Shown piece by piece: positions 46,331 to 56,500 of a stretch of DNA of 64,000 nt (position 1 is the first letter of the stretch; each line of letters begins with the position of its first letter). Source of the stretch: Chamaecyparis obtusa (taxonomy: Eukaryota; Streptophyta; Pinopsida; Cupressales; Cupressaceae); the NCBI GenBank assembly GCA_027943335.1, contig BSBK01001580.1, forward strand, positions 955,501-1,019,500, written 5' to 3'. Under the pieces are notes generated by a model, which was not told the DNA's origin, searched no databases, and saw nothing but the letters and a program-made list of their open reading frames with translations. The position numbers were made by a program, and so were the translations under genes.

Positions 46331-46739
46331 CGTCCTTCATGCAAAGGTATCACTCTCAAGTATCATTTTTCTTCAAGGTAGTCATCTCTTCATCCAAGTT
46401 TCTACATCATCCATACCCAGAGCCTCTATAACACTCCTAGGCTCATCAGTGTCAACAATCAAGGCAAAAACACAATTTGAACCCAACAATGAATAATCAA
46501 ACCTTTTCAGCTGTTACTTCTCATCTGCAGACCTCATCAATGGTAAGGTTGAGGTTTTTTCTTCTTCAAGAAGTTTAAATCTTCTTGAGCTCTCCTTGTC
46601 ATTTGGGTATACTAGGAATATATAATGCATCTCTCTTCAAACTACCTAAAACTGGAACTACCTCCTCTTTTTTCTCTTTCTCTAGTTGCAAAAAATAGAA
46701 GAAGATTTCATCTCTCTAAAGATTACGCTGCTATCATAA

Positions 46740-46999
46740 AGGACCTTCTGGGCCATTGATTTTCAAAACTTGTACCCTTTCACAACTACACTATAGCTAA
46801 TGAAGATGCATTTAATAGCTTGTTCTCCAACTTAGACCTCTTCTCACATGTCACATGAGCATATGCCTTGCAACTGAATACTTTGATATGCCTCATAGAA
46901 GGAATTTCACCAAACCACACCTCCATAAATGTCTTATCAATGAGTGTTAACATAGGAGCTTTCTTGATCAGATAGCATGCAATGGCTATGACAAAAAAT
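46740..46999 (-). pseudogene. Copia H integrase C-terminal part
   Basis: Minus-strand text ACYLIKKAPMLTLIDKTF, VWFGEIPSMRHIKVFSCKAY and AHVTCEKRSK corresponds to the copia segment beginning YLINRSPT and continuing into VFGCxAYxHVP. The integrase core that should lie upstream is absent; element G begins at 47005. Confidence 0.75.
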
Positions 47000-47350
47000 G
47001 GTAGTGTAGAGTCAAAAATTGTATACCCCTATTTGCAATTTAGGTCACACTTTTGTAACCACTCTAGTGTCCATTCCCCTAGCATTTTTGTAGGTTCATT
47101 TGAGCGCTTGCATTATCCTTTTCCCTCTTAGGATGCTCAGAGTCCTTGTCAGCATCTATATTCTAGTGTTACCTTCACATTTTATGTCTTTCATTTGCCA
47201 CTCATCGTGTTTGAGCATGATTCATTTGGACACTAGCACGTCGCACGAACGTCTATGTACCATGCATTCTTCCACTGACATCTCAACGTTCAAATGTTAG
47301 CCATGTGCATGCTTTCCACTTGTTGCTCTCTTTTGTCGATGGAACAGTCT

Positions 47351-47365
47351 AGAATCTTCTAGAGC
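47351..47365 (+). promoter_or_regulatory. Heat-shock-element-like motif in G LTR
   Basis: AGAATCTTCTAGAGC gives two perfect nGAAn/nTTCn units and a third with one change. The same site in the 3' LTR (54129-54143) reads AAAATCTTCTAGAAT, with units two and three perfect. The shared parent was therefore probably a perfect three-unit element. It lies about 25 bp upstream of a TATA-like box. Heat-shock factors bind such arrays; induction here is inference. Confidence 0.45.
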
Positions 47366-47397
47366 AGCCTAGAAGCCTCATTTTCTCTCTTTAAAAT

Positions 47398-47400
<3 letters not shown>

Positions 47401-47464
<64 letters not shown>
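47401..47464 (+). repeat. (CT)32 microsatellite
   Basis: 64 bases of perfect CT directly downstream of aaaatggg in the 5' LTR of G. It is absent as a long run from the 3' LTR, so it expanded after insertion. Confidence 0.97.
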
Positions 47465-47468
<4 letters not shown>

Positions 47469-48328
47469 CCAAGAAAAATCTATCATGTGCTCTTACATTG
47501 TCTTGGCTTTCACATCTCTCTTGCTCTCTTATTCAACAACAACACTCTTTACAACAATATCTCTAGCTCTTTTGGCTTCTTCAACCCTATTTGGTAATAT
47601 CTTTTCACTTATTTTGTGTATTTCAGCATCTTGGGATTTTCACATCTTTTGTCTATCATTTATCTTGTGCAATAGGGGCTTTCCTCCCTCAATCGAGGTT
47701 TGTTTCTATTGCTTGTCTTATGTAATAGGGATTTTCCTCCACCAAGTAGGGTTTGTTTCTATTACATTATCATTTTCTTTATCTTTTTTATCTATTTATC
47801 TATCTGGCTATTGTAGAGGTGGAAACACCAAAGCAGGGACTTGACTAAGGTGAATCTCCAAACAGCCCCAAATATTTTTCCTCTCTTGATTGTGTGTAGG
47901 TTCATTGGAAGCGTTCAACCGCACTAAGGTTTTCTTGTATTTAAACATATTATTCATTTATTTTATCTCTGTTATATAGTGGTTATCACCATATTTCAAA
48001 TTTTGTATTTTACAGGTTATCTGAAACACAAACCTAAATTTTTGCCACATTTTGGGTGTTTTTTTGTTTCGGTTCGTACAGGACTACAGTGCGCCACACA
48101 GATGTCAACACATCGCATTGGCGTCCTTGGCCGAGATGCTCATATTTGGACCAAAGAATCTTTGTTGTCTAATTTTCCCATTTTTGTAACTAGAATATTC
48201 TTTCTCTTCATCTATAATAAGATATTTCCACTGGTTTAGCTATTTGGAGTTATTTGAATGTATGTTGTGAACTTGGCTCTCAAGGGAAGATAACTTTCCT
48301 TTGGCAGGGTCAAATTTACGACATTACA

Positions 48329-48346
48329 TTTTGGTGAACCCGATGT
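48329..48346 (+). promoter_or_regulatory. Primer-binding site of G
   Basis: ttttggtgaacccgatgt directly follows LTR end ATTACA. It is nearly identical to the site in element D. The tRNA was not identified. Confidence 0.75.
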
Positions 48347-48540
48347 GAACACTCCTTTATCATTTTCAAAGCATTCTTTATCATTCATTTGGGTAGTCTT
48401 TATACCTCAAAAAAAGACAACTCAAAGGTTTCACCTTCCTTGAAAAAAATTTCAAGGCATTGCCCTAAACCTCATTCTGTGTCGTCACTTCTAGGATATA
48501 TGTCAGCCTTCGGCCAACTTGTCTATATCTCTATTTCAAA

Positions 48541-49380
48541 ATGAACCTTATATTTTGTTTCTTTCTATATATTTCCAACTTCATTAAGAAACTTCAAAAG
48601 GTTCTCATGCGAGTTTATGAAAGTGAGTTATTTTCTCCTTTCTTATTATTCTTCATTGACCCCTTTATTGAAGTTCCTTCTACTTATGAAGAAATTATGA
48701 TGCAAGAGGGTGAGATCATTGATAAGTTTCTTAATGTTACTTTACCATCTCTTCATTCAAATACTCTATCTTCTAGAGAAGATGCATTAATAAATGGGGA
48801 ATCTCATCTCACATTTGAACTCCCATGAGTTGATGTTGAGCATAAATTTGTTAATGTAATTTTTGTCTCTGCTACCCCTAAAAGACCTAAGAGGTCAATA
48901 ATCTATGTTAACAGAGAAGATCCACAACCAAAGTCAAGGAAGGTTACAACTGCTAGAGGTGATCCTTCTAAGGTTCACCCTACACGTCCTTTCTCTAATT
49001 GTTGTCTATCTCTAAACTATGAGAAGTGTGTGGCTACTAATTAACAAAAAGTAGCTCACACTTATCACACTAGTGGAATTAAACAAAGCATTAGTATTCC
49101 ATCTTCTCAACCTATTTTTTCATTTGATCCTAAATCTCACTCTCAATCCCTAGTAGAGTCCAATCCTATTGAGAGACTTCATGTTACTCCTACTAAGATC
49201 GCTCTCTGGGATCTTCAAACTTCTCCCCCTTATCATGGTATGCTTCAAGAAGCTCTACAAAAGGTCCTTGTGCCATCTTCTACTAGATTCGGTGATGTAA
49301 ATTCTTTATTGGATTGTATATTCTCTAGTGCTTCAGAGATTACATTCCATCCATTGAAGTACAAAATCAAGACAATCCAT
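48541..49380 (+). pseudogene. Element G first gene, N-terminal part
   Basis: Starts MNLIFCFFLYISNFIKKL, a hydrophobic beginning like that of element D's gene. After 95 codons a TGA (48826-48828) interrupts, but the same frame goes on (KFVNVIFVSATPKRPKRSI, then SIPSSQPIFSFDPKSHSQS), with a TAA near 49042, into the protease. No gag core or zinc knuckle was recognised. It may be a gag-like or accessory protein fused to protease. Confidence 0.55.
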
Positions 49381-49616
49381 TAATGATAGTTCCTTTCATA
49401 AATGGAATTGGTATTAGACGTACTCTCATCGATACTGGTTCAGAACTCAATGTTTGTAGTATTGATCTTTAACCTAAAATCAAAATGGATCTGAGTTCTC
49501 TTGAAACTTCCTCTCTATCTATTAATGGGTTCGATAATGTTGGTTGAAAAGCTCTAGGTACAATAATGCTACCTTTGCAACTTGGACCCGTTATTTTACC
49601 TACGTTGGTGCATGTT
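49381..49616 (+). pseudogene. Element G aspartic protease, first half
   Basis: FINGIGIRRTLIDTGSELNV contains the intact catalytic D-T-G-S (49432-49443), followed by SIDL. Stops TAA (about 49470) and TGA (about 49545) follow. The frame is cut at 49617 by insertion J and resumes at 51719 with the remaining half. It is a retropepsin-like enzyme that would process the element's own protein. Confidence 0.82.
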
Positions 49617-51718
49617 TTTTATTAAGGTAAACGCGGGTTTTGAATGGGCCCCGAAACCATATACTTTCAGTTTTTGAAGGGAACTATAACCCTAGGAATG
49701 ATAGAAAGAATTAGCTTAGATCTAAATGAAACAACTGGGGGAAAAAGCAAAAACCTTACAGCGCCCTCCCAGCACATAATACCAGTAGAACTACCAGCAG
49801 CATAAATCCAGCAAAACAACAGCAGCCAAACAAAAGATAAACATAAATGCTCAAGCTGCTAAAGCCAAACGTGTAAAGCCAACACTTTACAACAACACCC
49901 AACCTAAGATTTTCCTTTGCCTCCCTTCTTCTAGGAGCATAGAGTCATATCAAAATGTAGAGGGGACTTTTTATTATGTTTACCTATTATAGCAGTCCAT
50001 CCCTCCTCCACCAAAGAAGCTTTTTCTTGCCAGTCAGAGGCAGGAGAGGATCCAACCACAACAGAACCAGTATGAGAAGTCTGGACAAAACCTACAGCGA
50101 CCACACAGCCAGTACCAGACTTCCCAACACCAAAAAGAATTTCCGAAACAGAACTGGCTGGAAAGAGGCCAGCAGACCCAGCAGCCTCAGCAGACAATCT
50201 AGCACCAGTACTACAAGCAGTAGGAACAGAACACCCAGCAGAACCAAGAGTAACAAGAGGGTCACCAGCAACAAAAGAATTACTTCCAGCAAGAGCAGAA
50301 CCACCAGAAGAAATGTTGGCAGACAAACCAGCAGATCCAGCAGAAGTACTACTAGCAACCAAAGAAGTAGAAGGAACAGAAACAGCCGTAGGACAAGAGA
50401 CAGGGCCAGAAACCTGCTCTACCACATTCGTGAAGCTGTGAACCTTCTCCATAGTATAGTGCTGAGAAGAGGCCCCCTTCCACCACGAAGCAATCTTATT
50501 ATGTCTCTGAAGATCACATTGAGAGGCAATATGACCAGTCTTAAAGCATCTTCTAAATCTGAAGGGGATGCCTTCATAGTCCAATTGTTGAATCCAACTT
50601 CTACCCGTAGGGGATTCAAGTTTAATCTTCAAAGGTATGCCTTTTGAGGTATCAATATCCACCAGGATATGAGCGTAAGTAGAATGAAATAAATCAAAGG
50701 ATTTCTCATCCACCATTAACATATCCCCTAAAGCTTCCCCCACAATCTCCAGAACGGAGTCAATCCAAAGATGGAGGGGAAGATTAGGAAGCCTAACCTA
50801 GATAGGTTGCAAATCAAATGATTCAGAAAATGGAGAAAAATCAGAATGTCATGGTTTCAGCAATAGCATAAAACGATCCTCCCAGCTAAAGAAGTTTTCA
50901 CACAAAATAATATTTCTATCCTCAGCATCATCAAATTTTGCCACAAAAAATCCTTTAGCCATAGGGAAGATATGGACTGTACCAGAGATTAGAGGTTCCC
51001 AATGACTGGAAATCCAGGAATGAAGATCAGGTAGAGAGGGCCAGAAACCCTTGAATCTGCAAATCAACCCATGCTCGAAAAAAATAGAGGCTGCCGCATC
51101 AATCTCAAAAAGAGTATCCACATCCAACACAACGGAAATATGTTGGCTGACTGGAAAGACCCTACGAGGAGTGCCTTTAACAGCAGCACGAGTGGGATTT
51201 GCAGCAGCCCTAGCTGGAACAGCCAGCGTCCCCCCAGCGACACTAGCACACTGCGAACCCCCATCAGAATAACCCAACAAACCCCCAAAGACCAAAGCCT
51301 TCGAGGCCTGCAACTTCCCAGGAATGCCTCCAGTAACCCTAGCAAAGACTACCAACGAACCCCCAGAAACCTTCGGACCCCCAGCAGAAGCACCAGTGAC
51401 TGGAGAACCCCCATCACCAGCGACTGGAGAACCCCTAGCAGAAGCACCAGAGGCCCTCAATCTCCCAGCAAAAACAACCGGCGACACACTAGCAACCAAA
51501 AAAACTCCAACGACCTACGGACCCCCAGCAGTTGCACTAGTGGCCAACAAACCCCCAGCGACCAGAGATGCCCTAGCAACTGGCGAAGCCCTAGAACCCC
51601 CAGCATCCTTTGATGCCTGCACCTTCCCAGGAACGCCACCAACAAGAGGCGAACCCCTAGCCGAATCAACCAGCATCGCCCCAGCAACCAGCAATGCCCC
51701 AGCAACTAGCGAAACCAG
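49617..51718 (-). mobile_element. ORF1-only LINE-like insertion J
   Basis: A 2.1-kb block interrupts G's protease, flanked by the 7-bp duplication gcatgtt (49610-49616 and 51719-51725). On the minus strand it holds one long frame, then about 310 bp of 3' untranslated sequence ending cttaataaaa, an A-rich tail ending at the left duplication. A target duplication, A-rich 3' end and absent LTRs fit target-primed insertion. There is no endonuclease or reverse transcriptase. The 5' end may be truncated. Confidence 0.8.
49931..51718 (-). pseudogene. DUF4283/CCHC zinc-knuckle protein (plant LINE ORF1-like)
   Basis: About 596 codons in a single minus-strand frame with only three in-frame stops (51515-51517, 50849-50851 and about 50789); each fits a single C-to-T or G-to-A change. 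The N-terminal third is rich in Ala, Gly, Ser and Val and repeats GG(V/I)PGK(V/L)QASK. A DUF4283-like domain follows (SGTVHIFPMAKGFFVAKFDD, then FFSWEDRFMLLLKP). Then comes PNLPLHLW and a CCHC-like knuckle, GIPFRFRRCFKTGHIASQC (first Cys replaced by Phe or Arg). The C-terminus is again low-complexity. This is the typical ORF1 of plant L1-type elements, which binds the element's RNA. The open frame suggests J is younger than its host G. Confidence 0.78.
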
Positions 51719-52655
51719 GCATGTTATACCAGGGACTTTGCAATATATTCTTCTTCTAGGCAGACCATGGATTTGTGTCATGGGCATAGTCCCATCTACC
51801 TTGCATAAATCTCTCAAATTTATTCATAATGATCAGGTAGTTACAAAAAAGATTGATCCTACATCCCTCCATTATTATTATGAGGCCAAGGCTAATCAAT
51901 CTTCAAGTTGTACTACTTTTAAAAATTCAATTCCTTCATCATCTTCAAGTATTGTTGCACCGCCACGAGTCCCTAATCTTGATGGTGGTGACAACTTGGC
52001 TTCTCCTTAATTGAATGCATGTGTTGGTGATGATCGGGCTCCTTTGGTTACAAGTTCCCTCAATGGAGAGCATAAAACCAACCCTATCCACCCTGACATT
52101 CCAAAGATTTCATTCGCACCTGCCATTAAGAATAATCATTTTTCTCTATCGCAAGATAATGTGAATTTGTCAACAATGTTGATAATATTGACCCTCCCCC
52201 ATTTGAGGAGTTGCAATCACGCTATGGTCTAGGATTTAATATTCATTCTAGGAATGGGTGTAAAGGAAAGGGTTTTGGATGCATGGAACAAGGAGTAAAA
52301 GTTCCTGTGGAACCAAAGGCTCACTCTTCTATGATGGGTTTAGGTTACAAAGCTTCTCTTTGTCTTCATCCACTCTTCCATTGTTGAAGGTCTCTATGCC
52401 TTCTTCTTGTGAGCAGTCAAACCTTCCTTCACAAGAGAAAGGGTTGATTCCTGCTCCTCATTCTTTATCTGAACAAGAGCATATCTTATTGTGGCTTCTC
52501 AAAGCCCACTTGATTACTCTTCATCCTCCTAGACATAAGAAGCCCCATGCTATGAAAGATGAAGCGAGACAATCTTTTTTTGGATATCGTCAAGTGTTGG
52601 GTCATTCTACTAGTGAATACAAGGCCTTGAAGAATAAAATACAAGAACTTCATTA
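51719..52655 (+). pseudogene. Element G protease second half, G-patch and C-terminus
   Basis: HVIPGTLQYILLLGRPWI (LLLGRPW at 51750-51770) completes the retropepsin fold begun at 49381. A linker rich in Ser and Pro follows, with a stop at 52008-52010. At about 52246-52353 a G-patch-like domain reads NGCKGKGFGCMEQGVKVPV and then MMGLGYK. The tail frame (52279-52656) ends at TAG. Protease followed by G-patch occurs in several retroelement families, where the G-patch is thought to bind RNA. No polymerase follows. Confidence 0.72.
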
Positions 52656-52723
52656 GTGATATTGAGGTTTTCCTCCATCCTATCTTTTCTGCATATCTGT
52701 CTTAAGATCTTATCTTATCCCAT

Positions 52724-52955
52724 CTGCCTTTATGGGGGCCAATCCACTTTTTTATCGTATCTTATTTGCCTTTGTGGGGGCCAATCCACTTTCTTATCTT
52801 ATCTTATTTGCCTTCGTGGGGGCCAATCCACTATCTTATCTTATTTTCCTTTGTGGAGGCCAACCCACTATCTTATCTTGTCTTACAAACCTTCGTGGGG
52901 GCCAATCCACTATCTATTGTGTTTACCTTTGTGGGGGTCAATCCACTATCTTATC
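52724..52955 (+). repeat. Six-copy tandem repeat, 36-43 bp units
   Basis: A gtgggggccaatccact core starts at about 52731, 52774, 52816, 52853, 52895 and 52931, linked by tatcttatcttatttgcctt-type spacers. It lies in the noncoding tail of element G. Confidence 0.9.
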
Positions 52956-52966
52956 AAAAAATTTCC

Positions 52967-53165
52967 CTATCACACACCTATCTATCCCAATGCTACGCAT
53001 ATAGGCGCAATGTGTCTAAAGCCGCCCTATCACATGCCTATCTAGCTCAATGCTATGCATTTCGATGCACCATCAAAGTCTCCCTATCACTTGCTTGTCT
53101 AGCATTCCCTACGCATGTTGGAGCTTATCAAAATTGCCCTATCGTATGGCTATCTAGCATACACA
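52967..53165 (+). repeat. Second tandem repeat of G tail, about 60-65 bp units
   Basis: Three to four degenerate units built on ccctatcac, then cctatcta, then caatgctatgcat (about 52967, 53025, 53085 and 53140). The stretch from here to 53766 has no gene; short echoes such as ccctagcgaagttg and ccatagcggggttgg appear at about 53215 and 53262. Confidence 0.7.
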
Positions 53166-53766
53166 ATTTGCTACCCATACCAGCATAATTTCCTCAATAG
53201 TGGCCCTCTTCCCTAGCGAAGTTGATTACATTGAGTGTCTATTTCAGTAGTTTCTTTCCTCCATAGCGGGGTTGGTGCTACTAATTATGATCATCTGCAT
53301 GACCCCTCTCAACAAGGTAAGTTAGTGTCTTAGTCATGTGGTGTCTCTTCCACAATGGTTGCTTCCCTATCTATTGGTTGCATTCTTCCATGAGTCAATC
53401 AATCCTAAATTCTTCTCCTTATTTAGAATTCCTCTATTTGTTGTTTGTTGTATTTTGGGGATGACACATTGTATTGAGACAACCTTTTACATCAAGGTAT
53501 CTTTAACATTGCTAACCCAAATCTTTTAGTTTGTCTGTTGTTTGCTCTAACCCTATTGCTTTGTGGATTTCATGTTCTAACCTTGTTGTCTTGTGCAGCT
53601 TTTTCTCTATAATGCATTTGCCTTGCAGGTCTTCACCTTGGAGGCATGCTACCTTGGTTCAAAGAGTTGCTTGCTTCCTCTACAGTATCCTTTCGGTATA
53701 ATGATGTTATTTTCTTTCAGTAGATTTCCTTTAGCGTGCATATTCATTTAGATTCACTAGCCCGAT

Positions 53767-53781
53767 AAAGTGGGGGCAAAA
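53767..53781 (+). promoter_or_regulatory. Polypurine tract of G
   Basis: aaagtgggggcaaaa abuts the 3' LTR start TGTAGAG. The core equals that of element D. Confidence 0.88.
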
Positions 53782-55048
53782 TGTAGAGTCGAAAATTGCA
53801 TTCCCCTATTTGCAATTTAGGCCACACTTTTGTAACCACTCTAGTGTACATTCCCCTAGCATTTGAGTAGATGCATTTGAGCCCTTCCATTATCCTTTTC
53901 CCTCTCAAGATGCTCAGAGTCCTTGTCAGCAACTATCTTTCAATGTTATCTTTGCATTTTTTGTGTTTCCTTCGCCACTTGTCGTGTTTGAGCGCGATTC
54001 ATTTGGAAACTAGCACTCCGCATGGAAGTCTGTGCACCGCACATTCATCCACTGACATCTCAATATTCAAATGTTGGTTTTGTGCATGTTTTCCACTTGT
54101 CAGTAGCATGTGTCGATGGAATGGTCCAAAATCTTCTAGAATGGCTTGGAAGCCTCATTTTCTCTCTTTAAAATGGGATCTTTGCTTCATTAAAGATCTC
54201 TGGAAGTTCTCTCTCTCTGATTCTAGGAAAAATCTCTCTTATGCTCTTGCATTGTCTTGGCTTTCACAGCTCTCTTGCTCTCGTATTTCACTACAACAAC
54301 ACTCTTTACAACAATATCTCTAGCTCTTTCGGCTTTTTCAAGCCTATTTGGTAATATCTTTTCACTTATCTTGTGTCTTTGAGCATCTTGGGATTTTCAC
54401 ATCCTTTGTCTATCATTTATCTTGTGCAATAGGGGCTTTCCTACCTCAAGCAAGGTTTGTTTCTATTGTTTGTCTTATGTAATAGCGGTTTTCCTCCATC
54501 AAGCAGGGTGAGTTTCTATTACATTATTATTTTCTTTATCTTTTTTATCTATTTATCTATCTGGTTGATGTGGAAGTGGAAACACCAAAGTAGGGACTTG
54601 GCTGAGGCAAGTCTCCAAACAGCCCCAAATATTTTTCCTCTCTTGATTTTGTGCAGGTTCATTAGAAGTGTATATTATTCATTTATTTTATCTCTGTCAT
54701 ATAGTACTTATCACCATATTTCTAATTCTTTATTTTACAAGTTATCGAAAACACATACCTTTTTTACCACATTATGGATGTTTTTTGTTTTGGTCCATAC
54801 AAGACTATTGCATGTCGCACAAATGTCCACACATTGCTCTGGCGTCCTTGGCCGAGACACTTAGATTTGGACCGAAGAATCTTTGTTGTCTAGTTTTCCC
54901 ATTTCTGTAACTAGAATATTTTTTCTCTTCATCTATAATAAGATATTTCCACTAGTTTAGCTAGTTGGAGATATCTGAATGTATGTTGTGAATTTGGCTC
55001 TCAAGGGAAGATAACTTTCCTTTGGCAAGGTCAATATATGACATTACA
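53782..55048 (+). repeat. 3' LTR of G
   Basis: TGTAGAGTC to GACATTACA, about 1.27 kb; shorter than the 5' LTR partly because it lacks the CT expansion. It carries the heat-shock-like motif at 54129-54143 and a TATA-like tttaaaa near 54168. Confidence 0.92.
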
Positions 55049-56500
55049 AGTAGAATGTTGGCATTTAAGTCACTCAATAAGAACAATATTAAAAAATTCT
55101 ACATGAAAACTTGTAGATCCTTAGTTGTTCTTGTTCAACAAGGAACCAAACTATGTTTGGATATTTTTCCATAATCTCCTACTAAGATGGAGGGCATGAC
55201 CAGGGTACCCTATGCAATTATTGCAAGCAATTTTATGTATGCTATTGTCTATACTAGATCAAGCATCACTCAAGCAATGGGAATCCTAAGTTAGTTTATG
55301 GTCAAACTTAAATGGGTACATTGTAATGGAGTAATGAAATGTTCAAGTACTTGCAAGGCACTTTCAATTATTCCCTATGTTTTCATGGTTATCCTACAAG
55401 ACCATCCACTAGTGGACATGTATTTCACAATGTTTTATTTTTCTATCAATTGAACAAGTAAACGACAAGCAATAATCGTTTTGTCCATGAGAAAAGCAAA
55501 GTATATGGCAACGACACGTGCTTGTATATGATAACATGGTATAAGTTAACACTTGGCAAATGTCGTAAATACATACATTGACAAAGTTTGTAAGCACAAC
55601 AAAGTCCATATGGTGTTTTAAGTCCATGGGCCTTACTACCCCTAGTTGTTTATTTCCAATTGTATCTTGAAAGGTCTTCAACAAATGGGAGAATATTGGC
55701 ATTAAAGTGTCTCAACCTTTACAAGTACTTACATTAATGTTGTTAATTAATTATTTTGCTTGGCATATGCATTGCTTTTATGTCACATGATATCACATTG
55801 TAAGACCCACTCTGATGTGTTGGCATCCTACATGGTAGGTGAGTAGATTGCCATGCATACTAATTTGGTGGAGATAGGCATCCCACTTGATGCACTTGAT
55901 TGTAAGCTATTTTAGTGGAATTTGTCATAAATTGTAAGAGTTGGACCATGACAACTTCTATAATGGATTATGATAGTTGCTATGACAACTTGTATGACAA
56001 TAAGAGTCATGTAGCAAGTGGTGATCTTGCATGTAGCAAGTGTTCTACATGTGAAGTTGCAAGTGGTGATCTTGCATGCATGTAAACACCTTGCATGTTG
56101 AGTTGGAGCTATTTTGCATAAGCAAGTGAAGATAGTAGTCTTACATGTTTATCAGTCTATTTGCAAGTATGTGGTGAAGAAGATGATTACACGTAGCATT
56201 GTTAGGCATCCATCTCTTGCTCTATAAATATGTATATTTTGGAGTGCTTTAGATGAGATTTTGCGAGTATCATTACGTTGTCAAAATTGCTCCACAAGAC
56301 TGTCATTATAAGAAGAATCCTAAATAGCATAGCTTTGAAAAAGTATTGTAACCATTTGATTGTTGTTAATACATTGCGTTGTGCTTTTTTATGAGTTTTT
56401 TCCCAATAGGGTTTTCCCATGTATACATTGTGTTATGGTGTTATTGTTGTTTTGCATGTTTAAATTTATTATTGTACATCTTCATTCTATAAGTGTTTAA
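55049..56500 (+). mobile_element. Copia remnant K with probable 3' LTR
   Basis: Plus-strand text VPYAIIASNFMYAIVYTRSS (about 55208) and, after a frameshift, MFKYLQGTFNYSLCFHGYPT (about 55340) is the copia reverse transcriptase/RNase H junction. The HGYPTRP motif is shared with H, which points the opposite way. A purine tract aaatgggagaat (about 55684) precedes TATTGGCATTAAAGTG, probably a decayed LTR start. The LTR-like sequence runs to about 56500 and includes ttcccaatagggttttccca (56399-56418), a common copia LTR motif. The end is not fixed. Confidence 0.65.

Larger units (their letters stand above)
44522..46999 (-). mobile_element. Copia remnant H
   Basis: Minus strand. From right to left: integrase C-terminus, reverse transcriptase, RNase H, and a short LTR of about 355 bp. 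The 5' half is missing; the right end is at the insertion of element G. The protein text differs clearly from copia A/B, so this is another family, related to K. Confidence 0.85.
47005..48328 (+). repeat. 5' LTR of G
   Basis: It runs from TGTAGAGTC to GACATTACA. It contains a heat-shock-like element (47351-47365), a TATA-like tttaaaa (47390-47396) and a (CT)32 run (47401-47464), which is only a short CT stretch in the 3' LTR (near 54212). Confidence 0.92.
47005..55048 (+). mobile_element. Nonautonomous gypsy-like element G
   Basis: LTRs at 47005-48328 and 53782-55048, a primer site, an open region, a protease, a G-patch, tandem repeats and a polypurine tract, flanked by (g/a)gtag at 47000-47004 and 55049-55053. 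No reverse transcriptase, RNase H or integrase was found. A 2.1-kb LINE-like insertion (J) splits the protease. Several stops make it defective. Primer site, polypurine tract and G-patch link it with element D. Confidence 0.9.

Noticed and set aside
47485..47844. 119-codon hydrophobic frame
   Set aside because: Lies within the LTR of element G next to the CT run; the hydrophobicity comes from T-rich DNA, and the 3' LTR copy does not keep the same frame.
49976..50647. 223-codon plus-strand Ser/Arg/Thr-rich frame
   Set aside because: Antisense shadow of the low-complexity C-terminal part of the DUF4283 protein.
51324..52010. 228-codon plus-strand frame as a proline/alanine-rich protein
   Set aside because: Its first half is the antisense of insertion J's gene and its second half is the end of element G's protease; the frame crosses the insertion boundary at 51718.
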